Source: Lamellibrachia satsuma
Taxonomy: Eukaryota; Annelida; Polychaeta; Sabellida; Siboglinidae
Assembly (NCBI GenBank): GCA_033239005.1
Contig: BSQZ01000061.1
Span: 1,901,501-1,965,500 of the forward strand
DNA length: 64,000 bases
Reading direction: 5' to 3'
Within the stretch, counting starts at the first letter, position 1; the number at the start of each line of letters is the position of its first letter. Position numbers and translations under genes: made by a program. This document shows positions 50,237 through 63,673 of this stretch, one piece after another. The notes under the pieces are model-generated. The model saw only the letters and a list, made by a program, of their open reading frames with translations, made no database searches and was not told the DNA's origin.

Positions 50237-53200
50237 AGATTTAACAAGATTTAACAAGTTTTGCCATCCAAGCCAAAGGCCCAAATGGCAAGTGGACAAG
50301 GAAGCCATTGGCTTATCGAGAGTCCACAATGTTCACCTACTTATAACCCGCCCTCCTGATATATGTGTCAACCTTGTTTTTAAACATATTCACGCTGCTA
50401 GCAGTTACACAATTTGTAGACAGTTTGTTCCATTCATTTATTGTCCTCTGTGAGAACGAGTGCTTCCTGATGTCCAATCTACATTGATCCTTTACTAATT
50501 TTACCTCATGTCCTCTAGTTCTGCTATCCTTCTTGAGTGAGAAAAACATATTTCTATCAATATTTTCATACCCATTCAATATCTTAAAAACTTCAATCTG
50601 ATCTCCTCTTAACCTCCTTGTCTCTAGAGTTGTTAAACCACATTCTTTCAGGCGTTCTTCATAACTAAGGTCTCTAAGTTCTGGAATCATTTTAGTTGCT
50701 CTCCTTTGTATGCGTTCAAGCGTATCTATATCCTTCTTACGATATGGTCTCCATGCTTGTATACAGTATTCTAAATGAGGTCTAACTATTGCTTTATAAA
50801 GAGATATAATTAACTTTTTTCCCTTGTATGTTATGTTTCTTCTAATCAATCCAAGAATTTGATTACCCTTTGAAGCTGCAATACCACACTGCTCTGAAAC
50901 TTTCATATCAGCGCTTATTGTAACTCCTAAGTCCTTTTCTTTTACAGTAGTACCCAGAACAGTATCTCCCATTTTATAGTTTACATTCAAGTTCCCATGT
51001 CCTGTATGTAGGCATTTACATTTCCCAAAATTGAACAGCATCTGCCATTTCTCAGACCATTTCACTAATCTGTCTAGATCGTTTTGTAAATGTTGTTTAT
51101 CACCATCAGTATTAACCTTTCTAAACAGTTTTGTGTCATCCGCAAATTTCAGTACGTTACTTGTTATACTGTCGTCCAAGTCATTGATATAAATTAAGAA
51201 TAATATAGGTCCTAATACTGATCCTTGAGGTACCCCACTCAAAACCGATTTCCAATTTGAAACTTCTCCATCTACTACAACTCGTTGTCTTCTGTCAGTC
51301 AGCCATTGTTCTATCCAGTCAGTTATGCTATCCCCGATACCATGGGCTTTTAATTTAAGTAGCAATCTTTGATGTGGCACTTTGTCAAAAGCTTTCTGAA
51401 AATCTAAGTAGATAATATCTACTGGCGATCCCACGTCTATCCACTTAGTGATTTCTTCCAAAAAACATAACATATTTGTTAAGCATGACCTCGCTTTAAG
51501 GAATCCATGTTGAGATGAATTTAATAATTTATGCTTAACGAGGAAGTCCACCATATGGTCTTTAATTAACCTTTCTAATAATTTACAAATCACTGACGTT
51601 AAACTCACTGGTCTGTAATTCTCTGCCTTATTTCTCGAACCCTTTTTAAATAATGGTATGATGTTTGCTTCTTTCCATTCAAACGGAACAACTCCCTCTT
51701 TTAATGACAAGTTGAATACTCTTGCAAGTGGTATACTGATTTGATCTACTGTTTCCATTAGTAATTTTGGAGGAATCCCATCCACTCCCGGTGATTTGTT
51801 ATCCTTCATTGCCTTTATTTTCTTAGCTACCAATTCTGGAGTTACAACTAACGGTCCTAAATAGTCAGATTTAGCCCCCTGAAATTTAGCATCAGCAACT
51901 GGTAATGAACTAATATCTTCTTTGGTAAACACTGAACTGAAGTAACCATTTAGGTCTTCCGCCATTAAAAACCCCTGTGATATTATATTTCCAGCACTGT
52001 CTTCTAGAGGTCCAACCTTGTCTTGTACGTTTTGTTTACTCCTGACATATGCATAAAAACTCTTGCTGTCATTTTTTATGTTACATGCCAGTTTTTCCTC
52101 ATAGCTTCTTTGTATTTTGCATAGTCTTCTTCCTTTCTGGTACGCCTATAAACCCTCCACATAGTTTGTTTTAGCATTATTTTTCTAATTGCCTCTTTTG
52201 ACAAGTGTTTCTTTCTACACCGTTTTCCTTGTTTTCGGAAGGGAACAAATTTATCAATGATACTCTCAATTTCATATTTTAGAATATTCCAACATTCAAT
52301 TGCGGTCTTATTCATCAGCATGTTATTCCAATCTAGCTGTGCTAAGTATTTTCTCATATCTTTGTAGTTACCTTTGTGGAAGTTTCTCTTGTACGTTTTC
52401 TTATTTTTACTTTCTGATTTTACATTGATGTCAAAATGTATTTGATTATGGTCACTATTACCCAATGGTTCAAATATTTTTACATTGTCCACTAATTCTT
52501 TTTGTGATGACAAAACTATATCTAATACATTTTCTCCCCTGGTTGGTTCTAGTACGTGCTGAGTAAGAAAGCTATCCTGGACTAAACATAGAAATTGTTG
52601 ATCCTCAATCCCTGTGCTCTCTAGAGAATTCCATTGTATGTGTCCATGGTTAAAATCTCCCATTATGATACATTCCCCTTTACTAACTTCCTTTATAGCG
52701 TTTTTTTATTTTTATGTTGTCCTCTTCGTTTATATTTGGACTTCGGTAAACTAATCCAATAGTTAATTTTGAATTTCCTGAAACAATTTTGCACCAAACA
52801 GCTTCATCGCAATCTGCTTCCCTTTCTAGTTTTATTTCATAAGCCTGAATAGATTCTTTAACATATAAAATAACTCCCCCGCCCCTTCTTCCTATTCGAT
52901 CTTTCCTAAACATTACGTATCCTGTCAGTCCTAATTCAGCATCTGTTATATCTATGTTAGCCCATGATTCAGTTATACCAATTATGTGAGGGTCAATATC
53001 TTCTACCATAATGTTTAATTCGTTTTTCTTATTTACTATGCTCCTTGCATTTAAACATACGCATCTATAACCTTTTTCAGAGATGTTTTTCGGATGATTT
53101 GATATTGGTTTATCTGTGCCAGTGGCCTCTTGTTCTGCTTGAGACACCTCTAGGTAACCCCCCTGCACTTCTAGTTTAAAGAATGTTTACTTCCAAAAAT

Positions 53201-53637
53201 ATTTGTCATTGTACCCAAGTCGCTATCTACTGCTGCTGAAAGTTTGTCCGCGAATACTACCGCCCCCTTTCCACTTAAATGAAGCCCATCCTTCATGTAC
53301 ATATCAGCCCTCCCAACAAAACTTCCCCATAAATCCACAAATCCAACTTCCTCTTCCCTACACAGCCTCTGGACTAACATGTTAATTGCCATCCCCCGAC
53401 AATTTCGATATTTGTGACCCCTCCTGCCCATTACAGGTAAAATCCCTGACAGTATTACCTGCTCAACCCGCGTCTGTTTTAGTGTTCTGACCAACTGCCT
53501 ATATTTCCTAACTATGGCAGTTGTACCCTCCCTCTCTACGTTATTTGTCCCTACGTGTACTAAAACAGATCCACCCTTACCCGAGCCTACGATGTTTTTT
53601 ACCCTCTCAGTTATCGCCTCTATTTTGGCTCCAGGCA
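50237..53637 (-). mobile_element. CR1-like LINE, 5'-truncated, about 3.4 kb
   Basis: Non-LTR retrotransposon copy with the end of ORF1 (SGNH-esterase-like, 53171-53638), ORF2 with APE-type endonuclease (53168-52076) and reverse transcriptase (51965-50337), then a short 3' tail with two copies of ttgttaaatc. It interrupts a CRE/E-box tandem array: units end at gccatc before it and resume at gcggtgtcg after it. Fragments of the same family lie at 12.7, 16.3, 61.0 and 62.4 kb. Inactive here because of two frameshifts in ORF2 and the missing 5' part. Confidence 0.95.
50337..53168 (-). pseudogene. LINE ORF2: endonuclease and reverse transcriptase, two frameshifts
   Basis: Endonuclease part: CLNARSIVNKKNEL, IIGITESW, RRGGGVILYVK, then after a shift near 52670 (a T7 run) MGDFNHGHIQWN and LGNSDHNQIHFD, carrying the APE Asn/Asp/His residues. 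A second shift near 52095 (A5 run) leads into KSFYAYVRSKQ. RT part: KSPGVDGIPPKLL, YRPVSLTSVICKLLERLI, GFLKARSCLTN, YLDFQKAFDKVPH, GVPQGSVLGP, catalytic LKFADDTKLF, and a C-terminal thumb region ending RRAGYK. Both shifts lie in homopolymer runs, so sequencing error is an alternative to mutation. Confidence 0.95.
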
Positions 53638-53638
53638 A
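53171..53638 (-). CDS. LINE ORF1, SGNH/GDSL-esterase-like domain (5' part missing)
   Basis: 155 residues visible. VLVHVGTNNV corresponds to SGNH block III (GxN) and DGLHLSGKG to block V (DxxH, catalytic Asp-His). The block I GDS region would lie upstream and has been lost by 5' truncation. Esterase-type ORF1 proteins are known from some CR1/L2-group LINEs. It ends at TAA just ahead of the ORF2 frame. Confidence 0.8.
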   Translation of the reverse strand: MPGAKIEAITERVKNIVGSGKGGSVLVHVGTNNVEREGTTAIVRKYRQLVRTLKQTRVEQVILSGILPVMGRRGHKYRNCRGMAINMLVQRLCREEEVGFVDLWGSFVGRADMYMKDGLHLSGKGAVVFADKLSAAVDSDLGTMTNIFGSKHSLN

Positions 53639-53762
53639 GCGGTGTCGTCTCCTCTAGCGCCGTCTCATCCGTGGTGACTACAACACACGTGACGCCATCT
53701 AGCGGTGTCGTCTCTTCAAGCGACGTCTCATCCGTGGTGACTACAACACACGTGACGCCATC
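53638..53762. repeat. CRE/E-box repeat units, continuation beyond the LINE
   Basis: Two units in the same orientation as 50075-50236, ending in gacgccatcg and a (TA)n tract. Confidence 0.9.

Positions 53763-53852
<90 letters not shown>
53763..53852. repeat. (TA)n microsatellite
   Basis: Pure TA run at the inner end of the right inner arm. Confidence 0.97.
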
Positions 53853-53858
<6 letters not shown>

Positions 53859-53884
53859 AATAAAAGTGACAGTTGTGAAACATG

Positions 53885-55097
<1,213 letters not shown>

Positions 55098-55109
55098 TAG
55101 AAGGTGCGA

Positions 55110-55835
55110 TAATAAATTTCCTGTCAATCAGACAAATATGTCTATCAAGGGCGAAGATTTTCCAAATATATGTGGAAATCGTGTGGAAATCAGTTACAAT
55201 TTACATATCAATATAATTATTTCTTCAATTCTCTCAAATACTAGAAATTTTTTTTACTTGTCTGCTTAACTTATCATTAATGAACAGTTACGTTTCTGAT
55301 ACAGTGGACTTCGCTTAAATCAATCACTTCGGACAAAAACAATTTAAGCAAAACAACAGGTAAATCATTCGCTGTGTGGATACATATTCGGACCAAGTAG
55401 AAATCAAATATGACCATCTCTCTTTGAGTAGTGACAATGAATGGAAATGACAATGAACTCATCCCGAAACAGTTGTCGCCGCAAAGTTACCAAAGTAATC
55501 AATCAGAGCATTTAATCATTCACGTCAGCCGTCCGCCATTATCGCTATGGATAAATAATTATTATTATCAATAAATTCAAACGGCCTAACGACGGGTTTA
55601 GTTAAAGTCTAACTGCAGAATTTATCTTTCAAGTGCGAAGTTTTTTCAAATATATGAGGAAATCATGTGGAAATCAGTTACAATTGATTCAAATATTAGA
55701 AACACTTTAAATTGTCTGCTTAACTTATCATTAATTAACAGTTATGTTTCTGATACAGTGGACTTCGCTTAAATGAATCACTTCGGACAAAAACAATTTA
55801 ATTATATTAAGCGGCTGACTCACTTAAGCGGCGCA
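55110..55835. repeat. two copies of a 200-bp segment (55120-55340 and 55610-55810)
   Basis: Both carry gaagwtttttcaaatatatg, gtggaaatcagttacaatt, ttgtctgcttaacttatcat and then cagtggacttcgcttaaat. The second ends in a complete MITE, so the MITE end was copied with its flank. Confidence 0.85.
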
Positions 55836-55940
55836 TTTTATTACACCGGGGAAAAGGAATGATTCCGTTCGAGCCGATATATTTGATTCTACTAAAGGTT
55901 TGATTTTGTTATCCGCGATTCTTTTAAGCGGAGTGCACTC
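55756..55940. mobile_element. pogo/Tigger-like MITE, 185 bp, TA target duplication
   Basis: Left end cagtggacttcgcttaaatg and the reverse complement of the right end (gagtgcactccgcttaaaag) are similar imperfect inverted repeats. TA precedes (55754-55755) and follows (55941-55942) the element, as expected for Tc1/mariner-pogo transposition. No coding sequence. Confidence 0.75.
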
Positions 55941-56245
55941 TACAACTGAATACCGAGGTAGTTGTGTTAATATGACAAGACACGCGAGAATTAAGGGAAA
56001 GTCCCTAAACCGCACTCCCACTTCGTTTTTTTCTCAATAATTTGAAACATGCTGTTTAAATATACGGTTTGTTTTTATTTATCAACGCGGGTACACTATT
56101 TAAACAATGTGTATGCATATCTAGTGATAATTATAAAAAAATATAAATGATATTAGAGAAAGAAAAAAATAGCATCTGGGATGCTTTGGGGAAGTGTGCC
56201 CCCAAAGCGCCCCAGATGATTCCCGAAAGCATACCTACGATGCGA

Positions 56246-56520
56246 ATAAAATTATATAGCATTTAACTGCAATTAAAGCAAACGTAGGGCCTAATTATTA
56301 TTTAGACACAGTTTCGGTCTACAGTCGCCAACTCCGCTGTTATTCAACGTAAAGATGATTACAATCACGGGTACAATTATTTAACTGCAATGAAAGCAAA
56401 CGTCAGACTCGGTCTACAGTCGCCGACTCCGCTACTGCTCTGTACGCCACGATCATTATAACGACGGATAAAATTATACCATTTAAATGCAATTATAGCA
56501 CAAATTGTCAGATACAGTGT
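56246..56520. repeat. three degenerate tandem units, about 90-125 bp
   Basis: The words aaaattatayykc, atttaactgcaattaaagc and ggtctacagtcgccaactcc recur three times in the same order, with decay in the third. Confidence 0.75.
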
Positions 56521-56543
56521 ACGGTCACCAACTCTATTACTAG

Positions 56544-57040
56544 TCACCCACAAAGGTCACGTACAGGTTTGTCATTGCCACAATTCTCGTGGTGCCACTG
56601 CCAACACTCTGGGCACTGCAGCCAATGCGGCCTGAACCAGGCCTCCTGCCTGCGAGTGGTTGTCGTGCCTTTCCGTTTGCAGGTGCGCGTTTTCTCTTGT
56701 GAAGCTCACGTCTGTCCGACTTCTTGACAGACATCCCACCAGTGCGACTCTTCGTCTTTTCGCCCAGTTTAATTTGTTTTGAACGTACCAGCGTGTTGTT
56801 GCGATCAAGAAATCCGTTCAACCAGTGCATCCCCGCCATCTTTTTAGTTTTGTCGAATGGATACGACAGGCCGTGGTGTTCCACAATTTCAAACGCCATG
56901 CGTCGAACTTCGTTCAGCGAAGTCCGTAAAATCGTTGCTGCATGTCTAAGGCGTGTTCTGCGATAATTGATTCCACGTCGCTGTCCAGGATTTGTCTGAA
57001 CCTCCCAAGTTGTTTTCGGCCTGGTGCTCGAACCTGTGAT
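56544..57040 (-). pseudogene. pogo-type transposase remnant with internal deletion
   Basis: Minus strand: LGRFRQILDSDVESIIAEHA, then after a frameshift near 56925 SLNEVRRMAFEIVEHHGLSY, PFDKTKKMAGMHWLNGFLDR, i.e. the paired-type and CENP-B-type DNA-binding region of pogo/Jerky transposases. The catalytic DDE region is missing. What follows is basic linker and, in another frame, LQCPECWQWHHENC then DLCG and stop, a Cys/His finger like the PHD-type tails found on some invertebrate pogo proteins. An acceptor-like cacag precedes the start (57034). Confidence 0.75.
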
Positions 57041-57164
57041 ACATACAAAGTTTTACTGGTAATTATATTGTTGGATTAACCTAAACAAACATCACACAAC
57101 AATAACATCATTAGACCATATAACGATAAATGTAACTACTGTACATAAAATTCAACATCACTGA

Positions 57165-58378
<1,214 letters not shown>

Positions 58379-58389
58379 ATAGAGTCCTC

Positions 58390-58570
58390 TCCTTTCTTAT
58401 GTATGGGTACGATACACGCGATCCTCCATTCTGCATTCTGGTAGTCTGTTCCCTAAGTATGTTTTGTTGCAGAACTTCAATAAATCTTTCTTTAACCTGG
58501 GTAGTCCCCACACTTCAATGAGAATGCCATCTAGTCCTGGGGCTTTCCCGAAAGTTGTTTTACTAACTTT
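58390..58570 (-). pseudogene. reverse transcriptase fragment of another LINE
   Basis: Minus strand: FGKAPGLDGILIEVWGLPRL, KKDLLKFCNKTYLGNRLPEC corresponds to the RT fingers motif (KAPGxDGI) of non-LTR elements. Stops follow at once. Too short to classify. Confidence 0.65.
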
Positions 58571-58903
58571 CAGGCATTATGGAGAGCATTAGTCGACTCG
58601 CAACTGTCAAATCCTCCGAGAATGTTATGACAACACTTCTCCTGCGTTTCACCATACGTGTTGCGCAGTGTAGTTTGCGTTCCTTACGTGCTGCATTTTC
58701 TTCATTCGTATGCCGAACACTAGTTATTACACAGCTCAATGCATGTCCCCGCAACGTTCTCGAGGAGCGGGGGACATTTCCCCATGGATACCCCGTCTGC
58801 ACCACGTACCCGTTCCCTTATGATGCAAGCATTAAAGGCTGCAGTTCCCAAAATCCGTATTGAATATGGGTAAGCCGTATTAAAAGACAATTCTGAAGAC
58901 ACG

Positions 58904-58938
58904 ACCAACACGCACGCACGCACGCACGCACGCACGCC
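58904..58938. repeat. (CACG)n microsatellite
   Basis: Eight acgc/cacg units. Confidence 0.95.
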
Positions 58939-58939
58939 A

Positions 58940-60380
58940 ATGATAACATAATGCATACCCAAAACACTGCTTAACGGAAAAATCAAACCATGCGAATCCC
59001 CCTTTGCTAGTACATCTATCACAAGTCATCATCAAATGAAGAAACAAGGGTATTTAGTTCCCAATCCAGCTGTTTCAAGCTGCTCAAACAAGGAATAATG
59101 CCCTAATTCTAGAGAAACCCAAAAGTAGAATAATCCTCAAAATCTCAGAAAATGCAGGAGCGTGTTCAGCATAAACTGGTTGTGGAGACTGATGCGGAAA
59201 GCAGGCGAGATCTCCAATTACGGCGCTGTGAGCAGTGGGTGTACAACAAAGAAACCAACTAGATGGTCATCATCATTCATCAAGATCGAGCGTGTATTAT
59301 CCAAACTGCATTTTCTTTGGAAAGACTAAGTACCGAACGCGAAAAGCATCACATGAAAAAATCTGCTTTTATGCAAAATAATAACACAAGTCCAGTGTAG
59401 ATTGAAATAGGCCAAGGAATGACATTTAGATTTATTAATTAAGTAGCATGAAATCAGGTAAGCATACATCATCAAAATAAGATACATCAAATAATCTCAG
59501 CAAGCATGCCGGCCCCCAGAAGTGTTTATACATAATTAGTATCTCATGCCTATCAGCTACCCACTACCAGTACTATCTGTACCACTACTGTCTTCAATAC
59601 AATTCACATGATATCGGTGGGGGTCACTCCGCCACTAGGTCATCCCCTGTGACCGACCCCACCCTAGCTTTTATGTCTTGTCACACGTCAAAAACCATAA
59701 ACCATCAAACGCGAGTTATCCATAGTTATATACTCTGCTCAAACTCAATAAATAACTACAGACGAATCACACCTCCCGTAAGGCGACGCATTAAGCAGCT
59801 ATAATGATCGCAGCGTGGACACTAGCGAAGAATCAAACTTTCTCGAATAGTCGTGACAGTAATGTCGTTTTGCTGCCTTGCGTTTCAAACGGTTGACTTA
59901 AATGGATGTTATATTGCAGCCGGCTGGATGATGAGTACAATTTATGGCCATGATAAAAGCGCCCCTTCGTCATCCAGATGTATGCTAACAAAACACACAA
60001 CAGCAGGAGTTGATACACCATGTTTTATTGCTGTTGTTAAGTCCGTGATACGATCTATTATAGTCTGGTTTATTGTGTTGAGATTTTAAATGTTCAGTGT
60101 CACACAACATATATAGCCATTTTAGCGGAGGTCCTCAATATGGGCGTTTTACATACAGCCGGACTTAAAAACTACAATTTTTTTTTTAACAAACTACTTA
60201 AGGAAAAAGTAAAATTACTTTTTAAATGTACATGATTATTAGCATACTATTTAATGATTGTTTACTACTATTGGAGCCATATATGAGTCTATTATTTCAA
60301 TCATAACACTTAGTTTTGCTTAATTAACTGGAATTGTTCATTAATCAGCCCCATATATGAAAGTCCCAAGTCACCAGGGT
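58940..60380. other. spacer, nothing recognised
   Basis: AT-rich sequence with short open frames only. No family resemblance or repeat structure noticed. Confidence 0.5.
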
Positions 60381-60384
60381 TCAC

Positions 60385-60765
60385 CAATCGCCATTATTTT
60401 TGTGTTTTGTTTGCGGTAATTTTGAGGGTGAAATTTAGGCGGAGGCTGCCCCGTCACAACGTTAGCCAATCATAATAGATACTTTATTATTATTGTATTT
60501 GAACAATACGGCCTGTCACAACAATACGGCCTGCCACAACAATACGGTCTCGGTTTGCGTACGTCTCAAGCCACCATACTTGTTAGTAAGCCACAAACTG
60601 GCAAGTCAAATCAAGTTCCAGATCAATGATCAAAGTCGCGTCGCGAGTCATCTGTCTGAATTCTAAGTAAAGTAGCAAGTCATGAAAATGGGCAACTCGA
60701 ATCCGACTCGAGTCAGCCCATGTGACTCAAGTCACTTCAGACTCACAATTTGGACACATGGTTTA
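60385..60765 (+). repeat. interspersed repeat, copy 2 (unclassified)
   Basis: Same block order as the reverse complement of 7785-8095: aatttaggcggaggctgcc, agccaatcataat, cggcctgtcacaacaatacg (here tripled), caagccac ... aaactggcaagtca, then GACTCGAGTC-type words. Confidence 0.7.
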
Positions 60766-60987
60766 TAGTACTTCCAACCATGTGCGTTGCCCGATACGTT
60801 CAATATTCAATGTTCTCTGTTGTTTTGTCTGTTTTATCATCGCATGTCGTTTACCGAAACTCGTGTTTCGAGTCAGGAGGTGAAAAATAACCCAGCCAAA
60901 ATAGGTCTGGACGATATTTAATTTTAACTAAATTCCCTGTTTACCGGCTGACGCCACCGCGGCAGTTGTCAAGACCAAAATGAAGAA

Positions 60988-61225
60988 GGCCTGGCGAAAT
61001 GTGGTGTAACAACTCTAGAGACAAGGAGGTTAAGAGGAGATCAGATTGAAGTTTTTAAGATATTGAATGGGTATGAAAATATTGATAGAAATGTATTTTC
61101 TCTCTCAGGAAAGATAGCAGAACTAAAGGACATGAGGTAAAGTTAGTAAAAGATCAGTATAGGTTGGATATCAGGAAGTACTCATTCTCACAGAGGACAG
61201 TAAATGGATGGAACAAATTAACTTC
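60988..61225 (+). mobile_element. CR1-like LINE fragment, same family as 50-53 kb
   Basis: tggtgtaacaactctagaga ... aatgtattttctctctcagg ... ggaacaaattaac matches the ORF2 C-terminal region of the 62.4-kb copy closely. It is truncated at both ends. Confidence 0.9.
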
Positions 61226-61440
61226 TCCTTCTTCAATTCCTTCATCGCTTTTCTTCCTTGTGCGGGTAGATTTGGTTTTGTGGCCCTCAATGACTTTAGA
61301 ACCCCCTGCAATGTCTGCCCGAAGCTTGCCTCTTTGTTCTTGCGGTAGGCTCCAAGTCGCTTGCTCTGCCGTTTGCAATAGAGTCAGATTTTAAATATAA
61401 CGTTAAATACCAAGCTCAGTTCTATTTTAGTGTACACCCA

Positions 61441-61728
61441 AATTATTTGAATGTCAAATAATATGTGTTTGCTGAGACATATATAGTGTTGACAGTAATT
61501 CAATGTTTGCCGTAACATAAACTGACCCCGTGCATGGTTACATAAATATGTTACGTTGGGGAGCCCCAGTGAACGAAGTTGCCCACAAGACAATCAAGGT
61601 CATGATGACCTTGTGGTTCTGTCACGGCTCTCTCTATGTCATCTCCAGTCAGATCATTGACGCTGATAACAACGGAATACCTTCACTCCTTTGCGGACTT
61701 GTGATTGTACGTTGTCGGTGACATTGTG
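61441..61728. repeat. outer inverted repeat, right arm, block 1
   Basis: Reverse complement of about 45730-46006. Both carry a potential peptide starting RWGAPVN (see findings). Confidence 0.88.
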
Positions 61729-62214
61729 TAACTTTACTGTTACCGGTCTCTCATAACCGTCTCCCGTCAAGACCTTCTACCTATTTCGTTCAGCAGTCAC
61801 CCCTGACGTGATTTCGAATTAGAGATAACTAATACACGTTGGTGTATTCTGCAGGTTCGACCTACAGCGTAGGCTTTTATTGTTACATCAATCGGTTATA
61901 GCGCTACTAACATATACATATACAATTGCAAGTCCTCTCGATGGTTGCCAATCATCCCCCTTGGTATCGGGAGATGAGACCCATCTTAGTAGACAAACTG
62001 GCCCGTATTTATAGTTAAGTTGGAAACAGAAGCATGCTTCCCATCACGTACCCCAGTCACGCTCTTCACGTAGCCCCTTCTGCATTGAAATGAGATAAAC
62101 GGTGTGCACTAGATAAACGGTGTGCATATACACGGTATGCTCTTTACAATTGGGTGATGCATTGTCACGGTGACCTGGCAACAAACTAGTGCACCCTGTT
62201 AGGGGAGTAGTGTT

Positions 62215-62447
62215 AGCTCAGCGCACATGGTTCATTGTAAACGCAGGCGACTGAGACTTGTTTACGTACTTGCTCTACCCGACAGCGCGTATAGCAACGC
62301 TGCGTTATGTTATGTGGTTCTCGAAGTATGTAGGTAGAAGAGCGATCAACAAGAGACACGTACATTACTCGTAACATGCAGGTAAGTCGGAGTAATCGAA
62401 TGGCCGAAGACATGTAAACTGACCCGAATACCAGTCTCGGTAGTGAC
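62215..62447. repeat. outer inverted repeat, right arm, block 2
   Basis: Reverse complement of 45425-45660 (cgcaggcgactgagacttgt, acacgtacattactcgtaac). It stops at cggtagtga, where the LINE begins. Confidence 0.92.
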
Positions 62448-63288
62448 AGATTAGTGAAATGGTTTGAGAAATGGTCTGAGAAATGGCAGATGTTGTTCAA
62501 TTTTAGGAAATGTAAATGCCTACATACAGGACATGGGAATTTGGATGTAAACTATAAAATGGGAGATACCGTTCTGGGTACTACTGTAAAAGAAAAGGAC
62601 TTAGGAGTTACAGTAAGTGCTGATATGAAAGTTTCAGAGCAGTGTGGCATTGCAGCTTCAAAGGGTAATAAAATTTTTGGGTTGATTAGGAGAAACATAA
62701 CTTACAAGGATAAAAAGCTAATTATACCTCTGTACAAAGCAGTTGTTAGTCATCATTTAGAATACTGCATACAAACGTGGAGACCATATCGTAAGAAGGA
62801 TATAGATACGCTTGAACGCATACAAAGGAGAGCAACTAAATTTTTTCCAGAACTGAGAGACCTTAGTTATGAAGAACGCCAGGCGGAATGTGGTGTAACA
62901 ACTCTAGAGACAAGGAGGTTAAGAGGAGATCAGATTGAAGTTTTTTAAGATATTGAATGGATATGAAAATATTGATAGAAATGTATTTTTCTCTCTCAGG
63001 AAAGATAGCAGAACTAGAGGACATGAGGTAAAGTTAGTAAAGGATCAGCGTAGATTGGATATCAGGAAATACTCATTCTCACATAGGACAGTAAATGAAC
63101 GAAACCAATTATCTACGGATTGTATAACCGCTAGCGGCGTGAATATGTTTAAAAACAAGGTTGACATAATTATATCTCAGGAGGGGCGGGTTATACGTAG
63201 ACGAACACTGATGGACTCTCGATAAGCCAATGGCTTCATTGTCCACTTGCCATCTGGAACTTTGGCTTGGATGGCAAATCTTGTTAAA
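62447..63288 (+). mobile_element. CR1-like LINE, 5'-truncated, inserted in the outer right arm
   Basis: ORF2 C-terminal part (KWQMLFNFRKCKCLHTGHGN ... YRKKDIDTLERIQRRATKFF), with a frameshift at about 62941 (an extra T in a T7 run) before KILNGYENIDRNVFF. Near the 5' end agaaatgg(t) is duplicated. The 3' end tggatggcaaatcttgtta corresponds to the 3' end of the 50-kb copy. The left outer arm shows the uninterrupted site. Confidence 0.95.
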
Positions 63289-63673
63289 ACTGAAGATAAC
63301 CCCGATTCATACTACGACAAACATCGTACACTTGTAAGAGAGATCTGAACACTGAATAGCCATTTAGGTGTCGTTATGGGGGCACGGGCGCCCGACATAG
63401 AGTGACTGAGGAACACTTGCTACACAAACATTCAGAGTGGCGAGCAAAGACCTTGTTGCCAATAATCCTATATGCTTAGGACACCGTCCAGATATTTTGA
63501 TTATAATCCCTTCCTTTGACGATCGCGTGACAAAGTCCCCCTGCTTTAGTAGTTGAACAACACCATCTGTGCAGTTTGAAGGTAGCTTTAATTCCTGTTG
63601 AAAATTGCAGAACAATAACAAACATTGTATTACCGACATTACTTATAAGAGAAGCTGCACAATTTTACATAGT
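63289..63673. repeat. outer inverted repeat, right arm, block 3
   Basis: Reverse complement of 45026-45425. Its minus-strand frame is open (63639-63364), including ELKLPSNCTDGVVQLLKQGD, while the left copy has a stop at the corresponding place. Homology ends at actatgtaaaattg on both sides. Confidence 0.92.

Noticed and set aside
61154..61378. Minus-strand open frame with TAEQATWSLPQEQRGKLRAD
   Set aside because: Its composition looks protein-like but it runs into a LINE fragment and no family was recognised; too short to call.
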